Source of the DNA: Sambucus nigra
Taxonomy: Eukaryota > Streptophyta > Magnoliopsida > Dipsacales > Adoxaceae
Direction: 5' to 3'
Assembly: GCA_949130495.1 (NCBI GenBank)
Contig: OX422210.1
Coordinates: 636,888,585 to 636,952,584, forward strand
Length of the DNA stretch: 64,000 nt
The position numbers and the translations under genes are program-made. The notes beneath the pieces are model-generated. The model ran no database searches and was not told the DNA's origin. It saw only the letters and a program-made list of their open reading frames with translations. Within the stretch, counting starts at the first letter, position 1; the number at the start of each line of letters is the position of its first letter. Shown here in pieces: positions 11,348 through 22,204 of this stretch.

Positions 11348-11363
11348 CCCGGCAACGGCGCCA
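11348..11363 (-). other. Primer binding site, tRNA-Asp type
   Basis: The plus strand reads CCCGGCAACGGCGCCA, the 3' end of plant tRNA-Asp. The minus strand therefore has TGGCGCCGTTGCCGGG, its complement, a few bases inside the LTR. This fixes the element's orientation and its LTR boundary. Confidence 0.85.
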
Positions 11364-11369
11364 AAAACT

Positions 11370-12785
11370 TGACAAGAGTTAAAAACTATGTCTCTAATGC
11401 GTGTGTTTATGACTTAAGTTCAAGCCGGTTTCTCAAGTAATAATCCGGTAAACCGGATGTCGAACTCAAGGAATAGGACGCAGAACGTAATGATGAATAG
11501 GAAGAACGATTAACCCTATGATTGACTCAGAGAAAGACGGAAAAGATGATGATTTGTGACTTTCCTATCAACTAATGCAATTTAATTAAATTAGTAAATA
11601 AACTATTTATGAAAGAATAACGAGAAGAGTTTTAAATAAATATGGGAAAATGGAGTTAGCGTACACTCCCCCAACCCATCGGTGATTACGCATAACATAA
11701 AAGCTTCAATGACCTAATTCTCAATTCAAAGAAACATCAAATATTTTCTAAGCATTCGACATACGCAGAGATTACTCTTCACAATATCAAATCAAAAATT
11801 GTATTTGACGAGGATGATAAATTATCAAAATGCCAATTGCACCCTTAAACATTCTGGTTATCTAGGACAAACGGAATTAAAAGTCCTACAATCTTTATTC
11901 TGATAAAGTTCAAACCTTTTATATTTTATTCACTTTTAAATCCATTCGTAATACCTAGGTTGGGTTCATGTACCCCACCCCGCTAAAAACTTAGTTGGGC
12001 ATAGCTATGTGGTAAATAACCAAAAATATAACATCGCATGCATTGGAAATCATAATTAAACTATTTCTAAACATGCGTGAGAACTTTAGGATCCCAGAAA
12101 AATAAAGGAACATGCAAAGATGAAGAACACGCAAGAACAATAAAGAGAAGACAAACGTGACATTAAAAACCTTGAGAATTTGATCAGCAATTGTAAAATC
12201 TTAATGCATGAATTGAAAACTAGGATTATTGCCTTCTTCTCCCTCTAATTTTTAGGTAAAAACTCGCTTAAAGATGCCTAGAATCCTAAAAGAATAATAA
12301 TAACACGTTTTTACAAGTGTTTCAACCTTGTACAACTCTTATCTTTTTAAGTGGAAAAGATTAATTCGATCAAGTGTCGACGAATCGGTTCGGTTTGACC
12401 CTTAAAAGAGGGGCGAACCGGTTTAAAATTCCAGTAGCGAAGACAAAATTTCAATTAGTAGAAAATCGGTTCACTGAAACCCAAACTGATTCGGACCTGG
12501 AAAAATCTATCTTTTCTTCGTTGACTACTTCTCATTTTCATATCTTCATATCTTCTCAACTGGGGCTCGAATTTTGGTGTCATTTCTTCCTATCGAGGTC
12601 TTCGACTTCTCTTTAGGTTTCGCATCCGAATTTCAGTTGCACACTTATGCTACTACCCTTGACTTTTCATCTTTTATTCTTGATTTCGATTTCATTTCGG
12701 TTTCTCTCTTTTCTTCACGTGCATGAAATACTTGAAAAATCTAAGAGAATTATACGAAACTCGATGAACTTGTTAGAAGATATCA
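11370..12785 (-). repeat. Athila-type 5' LTR (1.4 kb)
   Basis: The inner edge lies six bases from the primer site and reads TGACAAG on the plus strand, ending the LTR in TTGTCA on its own strand. The outer edge, TATCA at 12781-12785, gives a TGATATC start as in other Athila-like LTRs. It contains related palindromic motifs (CGAATCGGTTCGG, GCGAACCGGTTT, AATCGGTTCAC) at 12380-12500. The right border is by motif only, and no target duplication could be verified. Confidence 0.6.
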
Positions 12786-12859
12786 ATAGAAATGATATGA
12801 GATAAATCCACTTCAATTGCACCGCACGGGGTGATCAAAGCCTCTAATTATGGGGAATA

Positions 12860-13680
12860 AATATGAAGAATATATTCCCAATTAACAGGCAAGCTATGAC
12901 TTTATGGAATCATAATGACGCTCTCATATATCGTGTGTTACCATCCCTATAAGTGGTTTGAAAGGCTGCCTTACAGGTCGAGTAAGATCTTCAAGGCTCT
13001 CGCCGAGGCCTTCACTGCTTGCTTCATAACCAGCAACTCACATATGAAGAGGATGGACTCCTTGGTCACGATGAGGAAAAATCCACAGGAGACCCTACAT
13101 GAGTACGCCAAGCATTACTAAAAGACTTTCAATGAGTTGGAAGACTACTCGGTGTAAGTTATCGTAGCATCTTTCAAGATAGGCTTGCCCTTACTTCCAT
13201 GCTGCACCAGTACCCTACAACGAAGGATGCAAGCACCATTCACGACCTTATGCCATGAATTGAGAAATACGGTAAAGTAAATGACTTAGTCCACACCAGC
13301 TAAGCAGAAATTGGTCGTGCTAAGGCGAACAAAGGAAGTGATAAGGAGAACAACCAAAACAAGGGGAACAAGAAGCAAAACAGGACCAAGATCGAGGGAA
13401 AGGTGGATTCGACCAAATCTTTCCAAGGTATTAACATGGTTTTCAAGGAACCAATTTACAAAATCTTGGGGAAGATCAAGGACTAGCAGTTCATCAAGTG
13501 GCCGAATAAGATGGGAGAGAAACAGATCAAGAGAAACAACACACTTCGATGTGCATTCCATAAGAAAAATAGACACAAGATAAAGAACTGCAAGGCACTC
13601 AAATCTCACCTAGAGGAGTTGGCTCGGGCAGGGTACTTGAACGAGTACATAAAGAAGAAGTCTGATTAGGTCATTCACTA
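12860..13680 (+). pseudogene. Tat-2 gag, broken
   Basis: Core Gag motifs: QAMTLWNHNDALIYRVLPS (12890-12945), KWFERLPYRSSKIFKALAEA and HMKRMDSLVTMRKNPQETL (12950-13110). After frame changes there is a CCHC-like knuckle, CAFHKKNRHKIKNC (about 13547-13590), followed by HLEELARAGYLNEYIKKK, the usual Tat Gag C-terminal block. Stops at 12945, 13119 and elsewhere. The N-terminal third is missing or unreadable at the junction with the Athila-type LTR. Confidence 0.75.
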
Positions 13681-13919
13681 ATGGCAATCAGAAGCCAGAC
13701 AACGTGATGGACGATGAGGCGGGACATGAGTTCACCGTGATATATGGGGTGTTTGACCTCAAACATATCCAGAGAAACGTAATTCAGATGGAACTCTAGA
13801 AGGTCACGACTGTGATGGAGGCTTTATAGATAGATCTTACCAAAATCTAAGCTGAAAAATCTAGGCGACTACAAGATGTAGATTATACTAAGCACATAGT
13901 GTTTACGGAGGAAGATTTA

Positions 13920-14320
13920 GTCGAGGTAAGAACCCCACACCACGATGCACAAGTAATCACTCTCAGGATTATGAACAGGAGTGTGGACAAGTTACTGGTG
14001 GACTATGGGAGTTCCTCGGAAGTGATGTACCTAGAAATCTTCCATAAGCTCAAACTAAAGATTTAGACTTGAAGGAGGCGAATGTCCCTTTGGTCGGCTT
14101 TGCATGAAAAATGACCATGACATTGGGGAAGGTAGTCCTGCCTGTTAGGGAAAGGAATATTTCGAATCTCATTGAGTTTTTAGTGGTCGACATCGATTCA
14201 CCTTATCACTCTATCCTCGGTAGAGGGTGGCTTCATGATACGAGAGTTATCCCTTCAACTTATCATCAGAAAGTAAAGTGCATCATGGATCGGGGCATAA
14301 TGGAGATCAAAGGCGACTAA
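13920..14320 (+). pseudogene. Tat-2 aspartic protease, broken
   Basis: The active-site loop reads KLLVDYGSSSEVMYLEIF (13990-14043), so the catalytic Asp is present in D-x-G-S. After a stop near 14064 comes MTLGKVVLPVRERN. The C-terminal motif follows: PYHSILGRGWLHDTRVIPST (14200-14256) and then HQKVKCIMDRG. Motif order and spacing match Tat proteases just before RT. Confidence 0.75.
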
Positions 14321-14466
14321 GCCATTGCTCGAAAATGCTACACCGTCATCATTAAACCCAAGTAGGAGAAAAATAAAGATAAAGAAGTCATTCCAGAGAT
14401 GTTCCAAGATAGGGGCACTCCTTCTAAATTATAATTAAGGCATGACTGACCAGGCTGGAAGAAACC

Positions 14467-14979
14467 ATGATCCACCCTATTAACAGGGTCGTAAAAAAGC
14501 TGAAGGAGGTAGTGTTTGATAAAAGTCGACCAAAGAGCAAGTTACTGATCAGTAGCACATTGTATGACCACGACAGGAAGGAGTTTATCAGCATTTTGAA
14601 GCAGAACTTAGATGTTTTTACATGGGAGCCATACTATATGTTGGGAATTAATCCCGCAGCCACTTGCCATCGACTTCGCATAGGTCTGACGTTCAAGCCG
14701 ATCATACGCATCGCCCAGGAGAAGGCAAGGGTGATGGAAAAGGAGGTGGGGAAACTTTTGGAGGCAAGGTCCACCAGAAAAGTTCAATTCCTAAAGTGGC
14801 TCTCAAATCTAGTAGTGGTCCGTAAGCATCGACAACTGGAGAGTCTGTATCGATTTTATCGATCTCAACAGGGCTTGTCCTAAGGATAGTTTACCCCTGC
14901 AAAAGACAAAACAACTGGTTGACACCACTATAGATCATGAACAAATGAATTTTCTGGACACTTACTCAGGGTATCACCA
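14467..14979 (+). pseudogene. Tat-2 reverse transcriptase, 5' half
   Basis: Open for 138 codons: FISILKQNLDVFTWEPYYML, CHRLRIGLTFKPIIR, ARVMEKEVGKLLEARS, KWLSNLVVVRK. After a frame change it reads LVDTTIDHEQMNFLDTYSGY up to the CACTA insertion at 14980. The remaining RT resumes at 31476. With the transposon and one CCA copy removed, the codon at the junction is completed and the frame continues, so the insertion site is exact. Stops elsewhere show the RT was or became defective. Confidence 0.85.
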
Positions 14980-15007
14980 CACTACACCCAATACTGCGCA
15001 TGGTCAC
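14980..15007 (+). repeat. CACTA left terminal inverted repeat
   Basis: Starts CACTACACCCAATACTG and pairs with the complement of 31448-31475 with about four mismatches in 28. Immediately preceded by the CCA target duplication. Confidence 0.92.
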
Positions 15008-15420
15008 AGCCCAAATCCCTGACCATTGGTGGTGGGTCACGAATTTGGTCCATGACCAAGTTTGGCGTGACAAACATCGGCGGTCACGACCAAAATCCCT
15101 GACCACCAACATTGATCACAGACTAGGACGATCATGGACATGGTCACGACCCACGTCCGCGACACACTATTTTATGTCCACAAAACATGGTCACGGCCCA
15201 AAGTCGTGATCATATTTTATCTTTAAAATAAAATAGCCACGGCTTTCGGTCATGACTATGTTATTTTTTTAATAAAAGGTGGTCACAACTTTGGGTCGTG
15301 ACTACCTTATCATTGAAATAAAAGTTGGTCACGATTTTAGAACGTGACTAACTTTTATTTAAAAAAAATAAAATAGTCACAGCCCAAAGCCGTGACTATT
15401 TTTAATTAAATAAAAAAAGC
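15001..15420. repeat. CACTA left subterminal repeats
   Basis: Many short copies, in both orientations, of a GGTCACGAC...GTCGTGACC-like module (for example GGTCACGACC, TCGTGACTACC, GGCCGTGGCTATT complement). Similar copies lie at 31070-31447. Subterminal arrays of this kind are transposase-binding regions in CACTA elements; binding here is inferred. Confidence 0.75.
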
Positions 15421-15535
15421 ATTTTGTCCTCGAACCGAGAGTCTAATCGGTCAGTTACTACGAGTGACCATTAGGTTACATTGGCCCCTTGGGTGACTAC
15501 GCACCCGGTTCGTACGGGTTACATTTGTCCCTTAA

Positions 15536-17525
15536 AAGTCCTAATAATTTGTAAATTTTAGTAGTGCTCTCAAACCGTGGGTCCCGTGATAACGCGGTCG
15601 GTTCCTGCGGGTTACATTGGTCCCGTGCGAGGTATTTGTGCTTGTAACGGGACCGTTTAGTGGTTGTTTTACGTTCTCACCCTCCGACGACATTTTTTAA
15701 GCCTAAGTCTAATAGTTTACAAATTTTGGTCATGCTCTCAAATCTGGGGTCCCATGATTACGCGGTCGGTTCATGCGAATTACATTGGTCCCGTGCGAGG
15801 TATATGTGCCTCTCATGGGGCCGTCTAGTGGTTGTTTTACATTCTCACCCTCTGATGGCAAATTTTTAAGCCTAAGTCTAACAGTTTGCAAATTTTTTTC
15901 GTGCTTTCAATCCGAGGGTCCCGTGATTACACGGTCAGTTCCAATGGGTTACATTAGTCCCGTGTAAGGTGTTCGTACCTCTCACTAGGCCATCTGGTGG
16001 TTGTTTTACGTTCTCACCCTTTGACGATATGTTTTTAAGCCTAAGTCTAACAATTTGTAAATTTTGGTCGTGCTCTCAAATCGGGGGTCCCGTGACTACG
16101 ATGTTGGTTCCTGCGGGTTACATTGGTCCCGTGCGAGGTGGTCATGCCTCTTATGGGGCCGTCTACTGGTTGTATTACTTGATAAACCTCTGACGGCATG
16201 TTTTTAAGCCTAAGTCTAACAGTTTACAAATTTTGGTCGTGCTCTCAAATCAGAGGTCCCATTACTACGCAATCGATTCCTCCGGGTTACATTGGTCCAA
16301 TGCGAGGTGTTCGTGCCTCTCACGGGATCGTCTAGTGGCTGTTTTACATTCTCACCCTCTGACGGCATGTTTTTAAGCCTAAGTCTAACAGTTTGCAAAT
16401 TTTGGCCATGCTCTCAAATCGAGGGTCCCGTGATTACGCGATCGGTTTGTGCGGGTTACATTGGTCTCTTGCGAGGTGTTCGTGACTCTCGTGGGGCCAT
16501 CTAGTGACTGTTTTACGTTCTTACCCTCTGATGGCATATTTTTAAGCCAAAGTCTAACAATTTGCAAATTTTAATCGTGCTCTCAAACCGAGGGTTCCGT
16601 GAATACGCGGTCGATTCCTACGAGTGACATTGGTCCCATACGAGGTGTTCGTACCTCTCACTGGGCCGTCTAGTGCTGTTTTATGTTCCCACCCTCTGAC
16701 GGCCTATTTTTAAGGCTAAGTCTAACAGTTTGTAACTTTTGGTCGTGCTCTCAAATCGGGGGTTCCGTGACTTCGCAGTTGGTTCCTGCGGGTTACATTG
16801 GTCTTGTGCGAGGTTTTCGTGCCTCTCACGGGGCTATCTAGTGGTTGTTTTACGTTCTCACCCTCTGAAGACATATTTTTAAGCCTAAGTCCAACAGTTT
16901 ATAAATTTTATTCGTGCTCTCAATCCGAGGGTCGCGTGACTACACGGTAGGTTCCTGCGGGTTACATTAGTTCCGTACGAGGTGTTCGTACCTCTCACTG
17001 GGTCGTCTAGTGGTTATTTTATGTTCTCACCCCCTGGCGTTATGTTTTTAAGCCTAAGTCTAATAGTTTGCAAATTTTAGTCGTGCTCTCAAACCAGGGG
17101 TCCGGTGACTACGCAGTCGGTTCTTGCAGGTTACATTGATTCGTGCGAGGTGTTCGTGCCTCTTACGGGGCTGTCTAGTGGTTGTTTTACGTTCTTACCC
17201 GTTAACGGTATGTTTTTAAGCCTAAGTCTAATAGTTTGCAAATTTTGGTCGTGCTCTCAAACCGGGGGTTATGTGACTACACGGTTGGTTCTTGTGGATT
17301 ACATTTGTCCCGTGTGAGGTGTTCATGCCTCTCACGGGGTCTTCTAGTGGTTGTTTTACGTTCTCACTATCTGACGGCATGTTTTTAAGCCCAAGTCTAA
17401 CAGTTTGTAAATTTTGTTCGTGCACTCAAATCGAGGGTCCCGTAACTACGCGGTCGGTTCCTGCGGGTTACATTGGTTTCGTGCGAGGTGTTCGTGCCTC
17501 TCACGGAGCCGTTTAGTAGTTGTTT
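15536..17525 (+). repeat. Tandem array, about 12 copies of a 169-bp unit
   Basis: The landmark GCCTAAGTCTAA recurs at about 15701, 15870, 16039, 16208, 16377, 16546, 16714, 16883, 17052, 17220 and 17389, so the period is 168-169 bp. Each unit contains GTGCTCTCAAA, GCGGTCGGTTC, GGGTTACATTGGTCCCGTG, CTCTCACGGGGCCGTCTAG and GTTGTTTTACGTTCTCACCC. Copies differ by scattered substitutions. The array fills the left inner part of the CACTA element. Weak related sequence extends back to about 15420. Open frames in it are by-products of the repeat. Confidence 0.93.
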
Positions 17526-17822
17526 ATAGAGTGTGGCCTTCAGCAAGAATCATCAAATATGACTCCTGTCATAACGGGGAGTGTGGCTTTCATCAAGGAC
17601 CACCAATCCAAGACAATCCAATAGTATTTTCCCCCATTTTTTAGGTTTCTCATTTACAACACTCATTTTCCCTTTCTTTAAGTGTTCCTTCGTCGTGATT
17701 TTCTCTCTTACAAGCTTCTTGTATAATTTATATCTTACTCCTAGGACACATTAGTCTTTCTACTACGAATACACGTTCGTCACGTATACAACTTGTTTAC
17801 TCGCACACCTTTTCTCTTAGAG

Positions 17823-17990
17823 AAGCTTAAGATCTATATTTTCATTTTTAAATTTCTCATAATTGTTGAGGTTATGAATTGGGTATTTCCAGATTTCCAT
17901 TTTTTGATAAAAAAATGGATACTTAAATTCCCATTTCATAACCTCAACAATCTTGACAAATTTGGAAATGAAAATATAGATCTTAAGCTT
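17823..17990. repeat. 168-bp near-perfect palindrome (fold-back)
   Basis: Begins AAGCTTAAGATCTATATTTT and ends with the exact complement. Two arms of about 82 bp agree at close to 88 percent, and the hairpin tip lies near 17906 with almost no loop. Its right edge touches TNP2 coding sequence. No target duplication is visible. It may be a fold-back insertion or an inverted duplication made during repair. Confidence 0.85.
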
Positions 17991-18866
17991 TATCCCATAA
18001 CTCTTTAAGTTCTTCGATTAATGGGGTTAAGAATATATCAATATCATCGCTTGGAGACTTAAGCATGGGTATTAACAAAGATAAAAAATATGAACTCCTT
18101 TCTTATGCACAATGTCGGAGGGAGACTTAAAGGCACCATGAGAACTGGCCAATAACTCGGACTAGTACTTAAATTACCGAAAGGGTTAAACCTATCGGTT
18201 GAGATTGAAAGACGAGCATTGAGTGGTTCCTTTGCAAATTCATGGTGTTGTGCATTTGAAATTTACCATAGGAGTGAATCAACCAGATGACGCATCAGAT
18301 TCCCACGCACCTCGCATCGAGCGTGCCATGTCATGGCCTCCGCTATCCATTGTACAGTAAAAAATCGTTTTAACGGTGGCCCGGGTGGAAAATAATTCAA
18401 AACCTTTTGTGGGACTTAAGAGCACTTTTGATATTTTGCAGTTTGTCCTTTACCTTCTCACAAACGACATATCTAAGTTCACCGCATATTGGACATTCAT
18501 CCTTCTCTTCGTGCTCGTTGTGGTACAATATGCAATCAAACTTGCATGCATGAATAGATTTGTATTTGAATCCTTCCCCTTCAAACTCTTCTTCATAGTA
18601 GGATAATTTTTCTGGTAACGTGTTATCTTTTAGGATAATTTCTTTAACCCACTTAAGAATTTTGGTTATACTGTTCCCAAACAAACCAAAATGACTCTTG
18701 CAATTATGCAAACCAATCATTGCATATAATACCGAGTGATCTTCATCGCAATAATTATACAACGGTCTAGCCTCATCGGCTTTCAACCGTATATATTCTC
18801 GATCTCCTGGTAGTTTAGTATGAAATTATTAATTGTGTGCATTATTTGCATCCATGTACTGGTGAT
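17991..18866 (-). pseudogene. TNP2-type CACTA transposase, middle part
   Basis: TNP2 cuts and moves CACTA elements. From about 18822 leftward: KLPGDREYIRLKADEARPLY, then SVLYAMIGLHNCKSH, LPEKLSYYEEEFEGEGFKY, IHACKFDCILYHNEHEE and CPICGELRY. The last two are the conserved Cys-rich block of Transposase_21. After a stop at 18397 and a decayed stretch, SLLIPMLKSPSDDIDIFLTP and IEELKELWDK are readable at 18100-17995, then the palindrome ends the similarity. The remainder of the catalytic region is absent. It is separated from its N-terminal part by the solo LTR at 18867-21601. Confidence 0.8.
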
Positions 18867-21601
18867 TGTAGTTGATAACTTGACTTTTGTGTGTAGTCGT
18901 TATTTGAAGCCAAGTTAATCAAAATCCTCAAATACCTACAAAAATAATATCAAACTAAAGTGTAGAGGTAAGTAAGGGTATCAATCCACATCAAGGGGGT
19001 AAAGCGAGGAGAAAACAATTGTAATTCACTTTTATTTTCCTTTTGGGCTTTTTACTATTTCCTATTTTTTTTAGCTTTTTCAAATATTAAAACAATTTTG
19101 AGAATATGTGAATTTAAACTAAATCAAATATGTAAATAACTAACTAAAAAGTAAGTGAAGATACAAATTAAATCTAACTAAATTAAAATCTAAAATATGA
19201 GAATGGTGAGGAAATAGAAGTGGGGACTAACAAGGGATAGGATGACACCATATATTCTAGTTAATTATAATTCATTAATTCATTAAAATTAATTATCCCA
19301 AATTAGTATTAAAATCACAAATCAAATCTCTTTGCAAGTGTAATTTTAATAACAACATTTTAGAAAATTAATTTTAACACTCCTACACATCTTGAAATGT
19401 AGATCCAAACATCATCTAATTCATCACCCGCTCGGATCGATCGATTAAACTAGTTTAAATCAGAAAAGTAAGTCTATAGTTGAAATTAAAGAATAATACC
19501 ACACTTGAGAAACCCCTATCTCTAGTTCGAATCTAAAATGGGTATTATAACTATAATTTCGATTTTCTCTCGAAAATCGTTTACCCTCGCTCGAGGCGTA
19601 AATTAAAATGTAAGAGTGAAAAATTAATCATCAAAGGGACATTTTATTTAAATTAATTAACTAAATTAAAAAAAACATCAAATAATGGGTCACCCCTCCC
19701 CTTAAAAGGGAATTTAGCCTAACATTCTATTAAACATGATAAACAAATCATCAAAGGCTAATAAAATAAAATAGAAGAGAAGAGAACAATCAAACTCAAT
19801 CTCTTGAAGTGAAATTGAACTCTAATTTCTTTGAAATCAAGCACCATCCATCCAATATGAGCATCCAACAATAATCAATTCAATATAGTACTCAATTGAA
19901 TTACTCACAATTTATCCTCACAAATCTCTAAAAAATTAAAAAAATAAAAATAAAACTATTTACAAAATATTTTTTTCCTAATTTATTTTCTACTATAAAC
20001 TGTCTCTCTTCTTCTCCAAGTCTCTCTTCATTTCTCAAATGAGCTTTTGGGTCTTCATTTATAGTGAGACAATGGAGCAAGGGAATTTGGGGAATTGGCT
20101 TGAGTGTGCATGAAAATGGTGAGAGGAGCATGGGGTGTGAAAGGATATAAAAATCTGATTTGGTTATGAGGGTTATTTTTGGAAAAAGGGATAAGTGGTT
20201 AGCTGGGGGTATTTTTGGAAATGGGGTTAAGGTGGTTTAAGACACATGTGGGGGTTTCGTTTTTATTTTGGGGTCTTTGGCTTTGGTTAATTAACAGGTA
20301 CGATTTTTACTTAGGAGCTCAAATGGGTTTTTGGGTCAAAGAGTATATGGCTTGGGTAGAAGTAGGTTTGATGTTGGATGAGATAGAGGTTCGGGTTCGA
20401 GGTTTCGGAGGATTTTGCTGCCGGGTTAAGGTTGGATTGCAGCGGATCCGGGTTGGATGGGGTCAGGGTCGTGTCGGTGGTCAGACTGGGCTTGGCCGCC
20501 GGCGGGTCGGTAGCAATCGCGGGTTGAGAGGTGTTGGGTTGGGTGGTGTCGCCGGCGGGTGTAGGGACAAGCAGGTGGGTCTCGGGTTTAGTTTAGTTCT
20601 CGAGTTCGATAGCGGGTTAGGCCGGGATAGGCAGAAAACGGGTTTAAGGGGGAGCCATGGGTGTTTAGTTTGGTTGGAAATGGAGGTGTGGTGGTGAATT
20701 TTCTGGCAAGTGGCAAATGGGTATAGGATGGTTTATAGAGAGAGAGTGATATTGGGTGGTTGTGTTGATTGTGTTTGGAGAGGAAGTGGAGGTGGTGCTG
20801 TTTGGTTATGGTGGTTTATGACAGAGGAAAGAGATAGGTAGGTGTGAGGTTGAAGAAGAAGTAGGGGTGATAGTGTGGGTGAGGGTGTAGGGAAATAATG
20901 TGTGGGTGAGGATAGTGTTTGGGTGTATTAGTGTGTAGGATAATGTGGAGTGTGTGTGTTTAATTTGGACCCTAAATAAAATAAAAATAATAAAAATAAA
21001 ATCTAACTAAAAAATAAAACAAACTAAAAAAAAATAAAAATAAAAATATTAAAACTTAAAAAAATAAAATAAAATCCTAAGCTATATAAAAACTAAAATA
21101 ATAAAACAAAAGAAATAGAAATCTAATAAAAATGAAAACTAATGTCCTAAAAAACGTAAATTCTAATAAAACGAAAAATAAACTCTTAAGAACAAATCTT
21201 AAAAAAAGAAAAGAAAAGAAAGAATAAAAACTAAAAACTAATAAAAATCAAAATGAAGAAATATAAAAATAGGAAATAAATCCTATAAAATTCTAAATAA
21301 ATCTAAAATAAATCCTAAAATAAAAACGACTCAAACTAAAAATCTAAAAAAAATTAAAAAGGCACAAACTAAACACACAGGGGCTTCGAAAAAGGTTTGG
21401 GTTCGGTTTAGGCTACGAGACAAGGGAAATTAGCTTCTTTTGATGCGCATTTGCCTCAAAATATAACTTTTGACACGCAACTGCAATCAAGCTTGCACAT
21501 TAACATTTACGCATATAAGACCCAATTTGTAGAGAATTAGCAACTAAAATGCTAAATGCATCTATTCGGGGAATAAATATAACACTTTTGCGAGCTTATC
21601 A
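18867..21601 (-). mobile_element. Solo LTR, 2.7 kb, inside TNP2
   Basis: On its own strand it starts TGATAAGCTCGCAAAAGTG, like Athila-type LTRs, and ends ACTACA. It is flanked by GTGAT (18862-18866) and GTGGT (21602-21606), a 5-bp duplication with one mismatch. No primer site, polypurine tract or retroelement coding is seen inside, so a recombined solo LTR is the simplest reading. The interior has a G-rich stretch (20220-20900), an A-rich low-complexity stretch (20950-21370) and a GTGTAGAGGTAAGTAAGGG segment (18960). A 160-codon frame at 20215-20697 follows the G bias and is not taken as a gene. Confidence 0.75.
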
Positions 21602-22041
21602 GTGGTCATGGTGGACTCTGTAAGCATCGTTAATTACGTCGGTCATTGGACGATGTGTTGGCGAATCATTTACCACTTCCACTCGTTGGTGTTCTATTAC
21701 GCGGTCGGTTACTGGTATTTCTTTGAGAACATAAGGTACATGTTTTTCACCATGGTATGTCCATTTGTTATAATCTTGATAAATTCCCCAGTTTATTAAA
21801 TGTAACTCAACATCTTCTAAAGATTTATATTTTCCTTTCATACAATGGGCGCACGGACACGGAATCTTCTCACTTTTAAAGTTCTTAAAAGCGTAGCTAA
21901 TAAATTCTTGAATGCCTTTAAAATAACTATCAGCAATTCGGTCAGTCTCCCACATCCACTCTTTGTATTGTGGAAAATCCATTTAATAATCTTCAAATTG
22001 CATTCATGTGTTAACGTGATAAAATAAATATCATTTTGCAT
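21602..22041 (-). pseudogene. TNP2-type transposase, N-terminal part
   Basis: The frame reads KEWMWETDRIADSYFKGIQE, FISYAFKNFKSEKIPCPCAH, CMKGKYKSLEDVELHLINWG and YQDYNKWTYHGE. This is the transposase-associated domain (Trp-Arg, YF.GV..F, CPC..C, HL...G motifs) that begins plant TNP2 proteins. It runs to DAYRVHHDH at 21602, where the solo LTR cuts in. With the LTR removed, the frame continues into QYMDANNAHN and then two stops before the next TNP2 block. Confidence 0.8.
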
Positions 22042-22204
22042 GGTAAAGCACTAATACAGTGTTAACAACGCACCAATCAAACAAACTATGCAATAATATA
22101 GTGTAAATCAAAGTAAAGCACTAATATAGTGTCAGCAACGCACCAATCAATAAAACTCAAATACATGAACGGGCTAATCAACGATACTACACAACCACCT
22201 AAAC

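Larger units (their letters stand above)
4690..12785 (-). mobile_element. Athila-type Ty3/gypsy retrotransposon, 3' LTR not found
   Basis: Minus-strand order from right to left is LTR (12785-11370), tRNA-Asp primer site, gag, protease, RT, RNase H, integrase, then a non-pol remnant where Athila elements carry extra coding or env-like sequence. The domain order, the primer site and an LTR starting TGATA fit the Athila group. Frames are broken throughout. No copy of the right LTR is recognisable left of 5000, so the element is truncated or that LTR has decayed. The left edge is approximate. Confidence 0.75.

Noticed and set aside
11347..11363. tRNA-Asp gene fragment
   Set aside because: Only the 3'-end complement is present, placed beside an LTR; it is a primer binding site.
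15660..17516. Many short plus and minus frames with repeated peptides (GCFTFSPSDG and similar)
   Set aside because: By-products of the 169-bp tandem repeat.
15536..17525. CRISPR-like array
   Set aside because: Units are contiguous 169-bp tandem copies without unique spacers, in a plant transposon.
20215..20697. 160-codon plus-strand frame rich in Gly, Val and Arg
   Set aside because: It follows the strong G bias of this part of a solo LTR; no domain, no codon-like third-position pattern that I can see.
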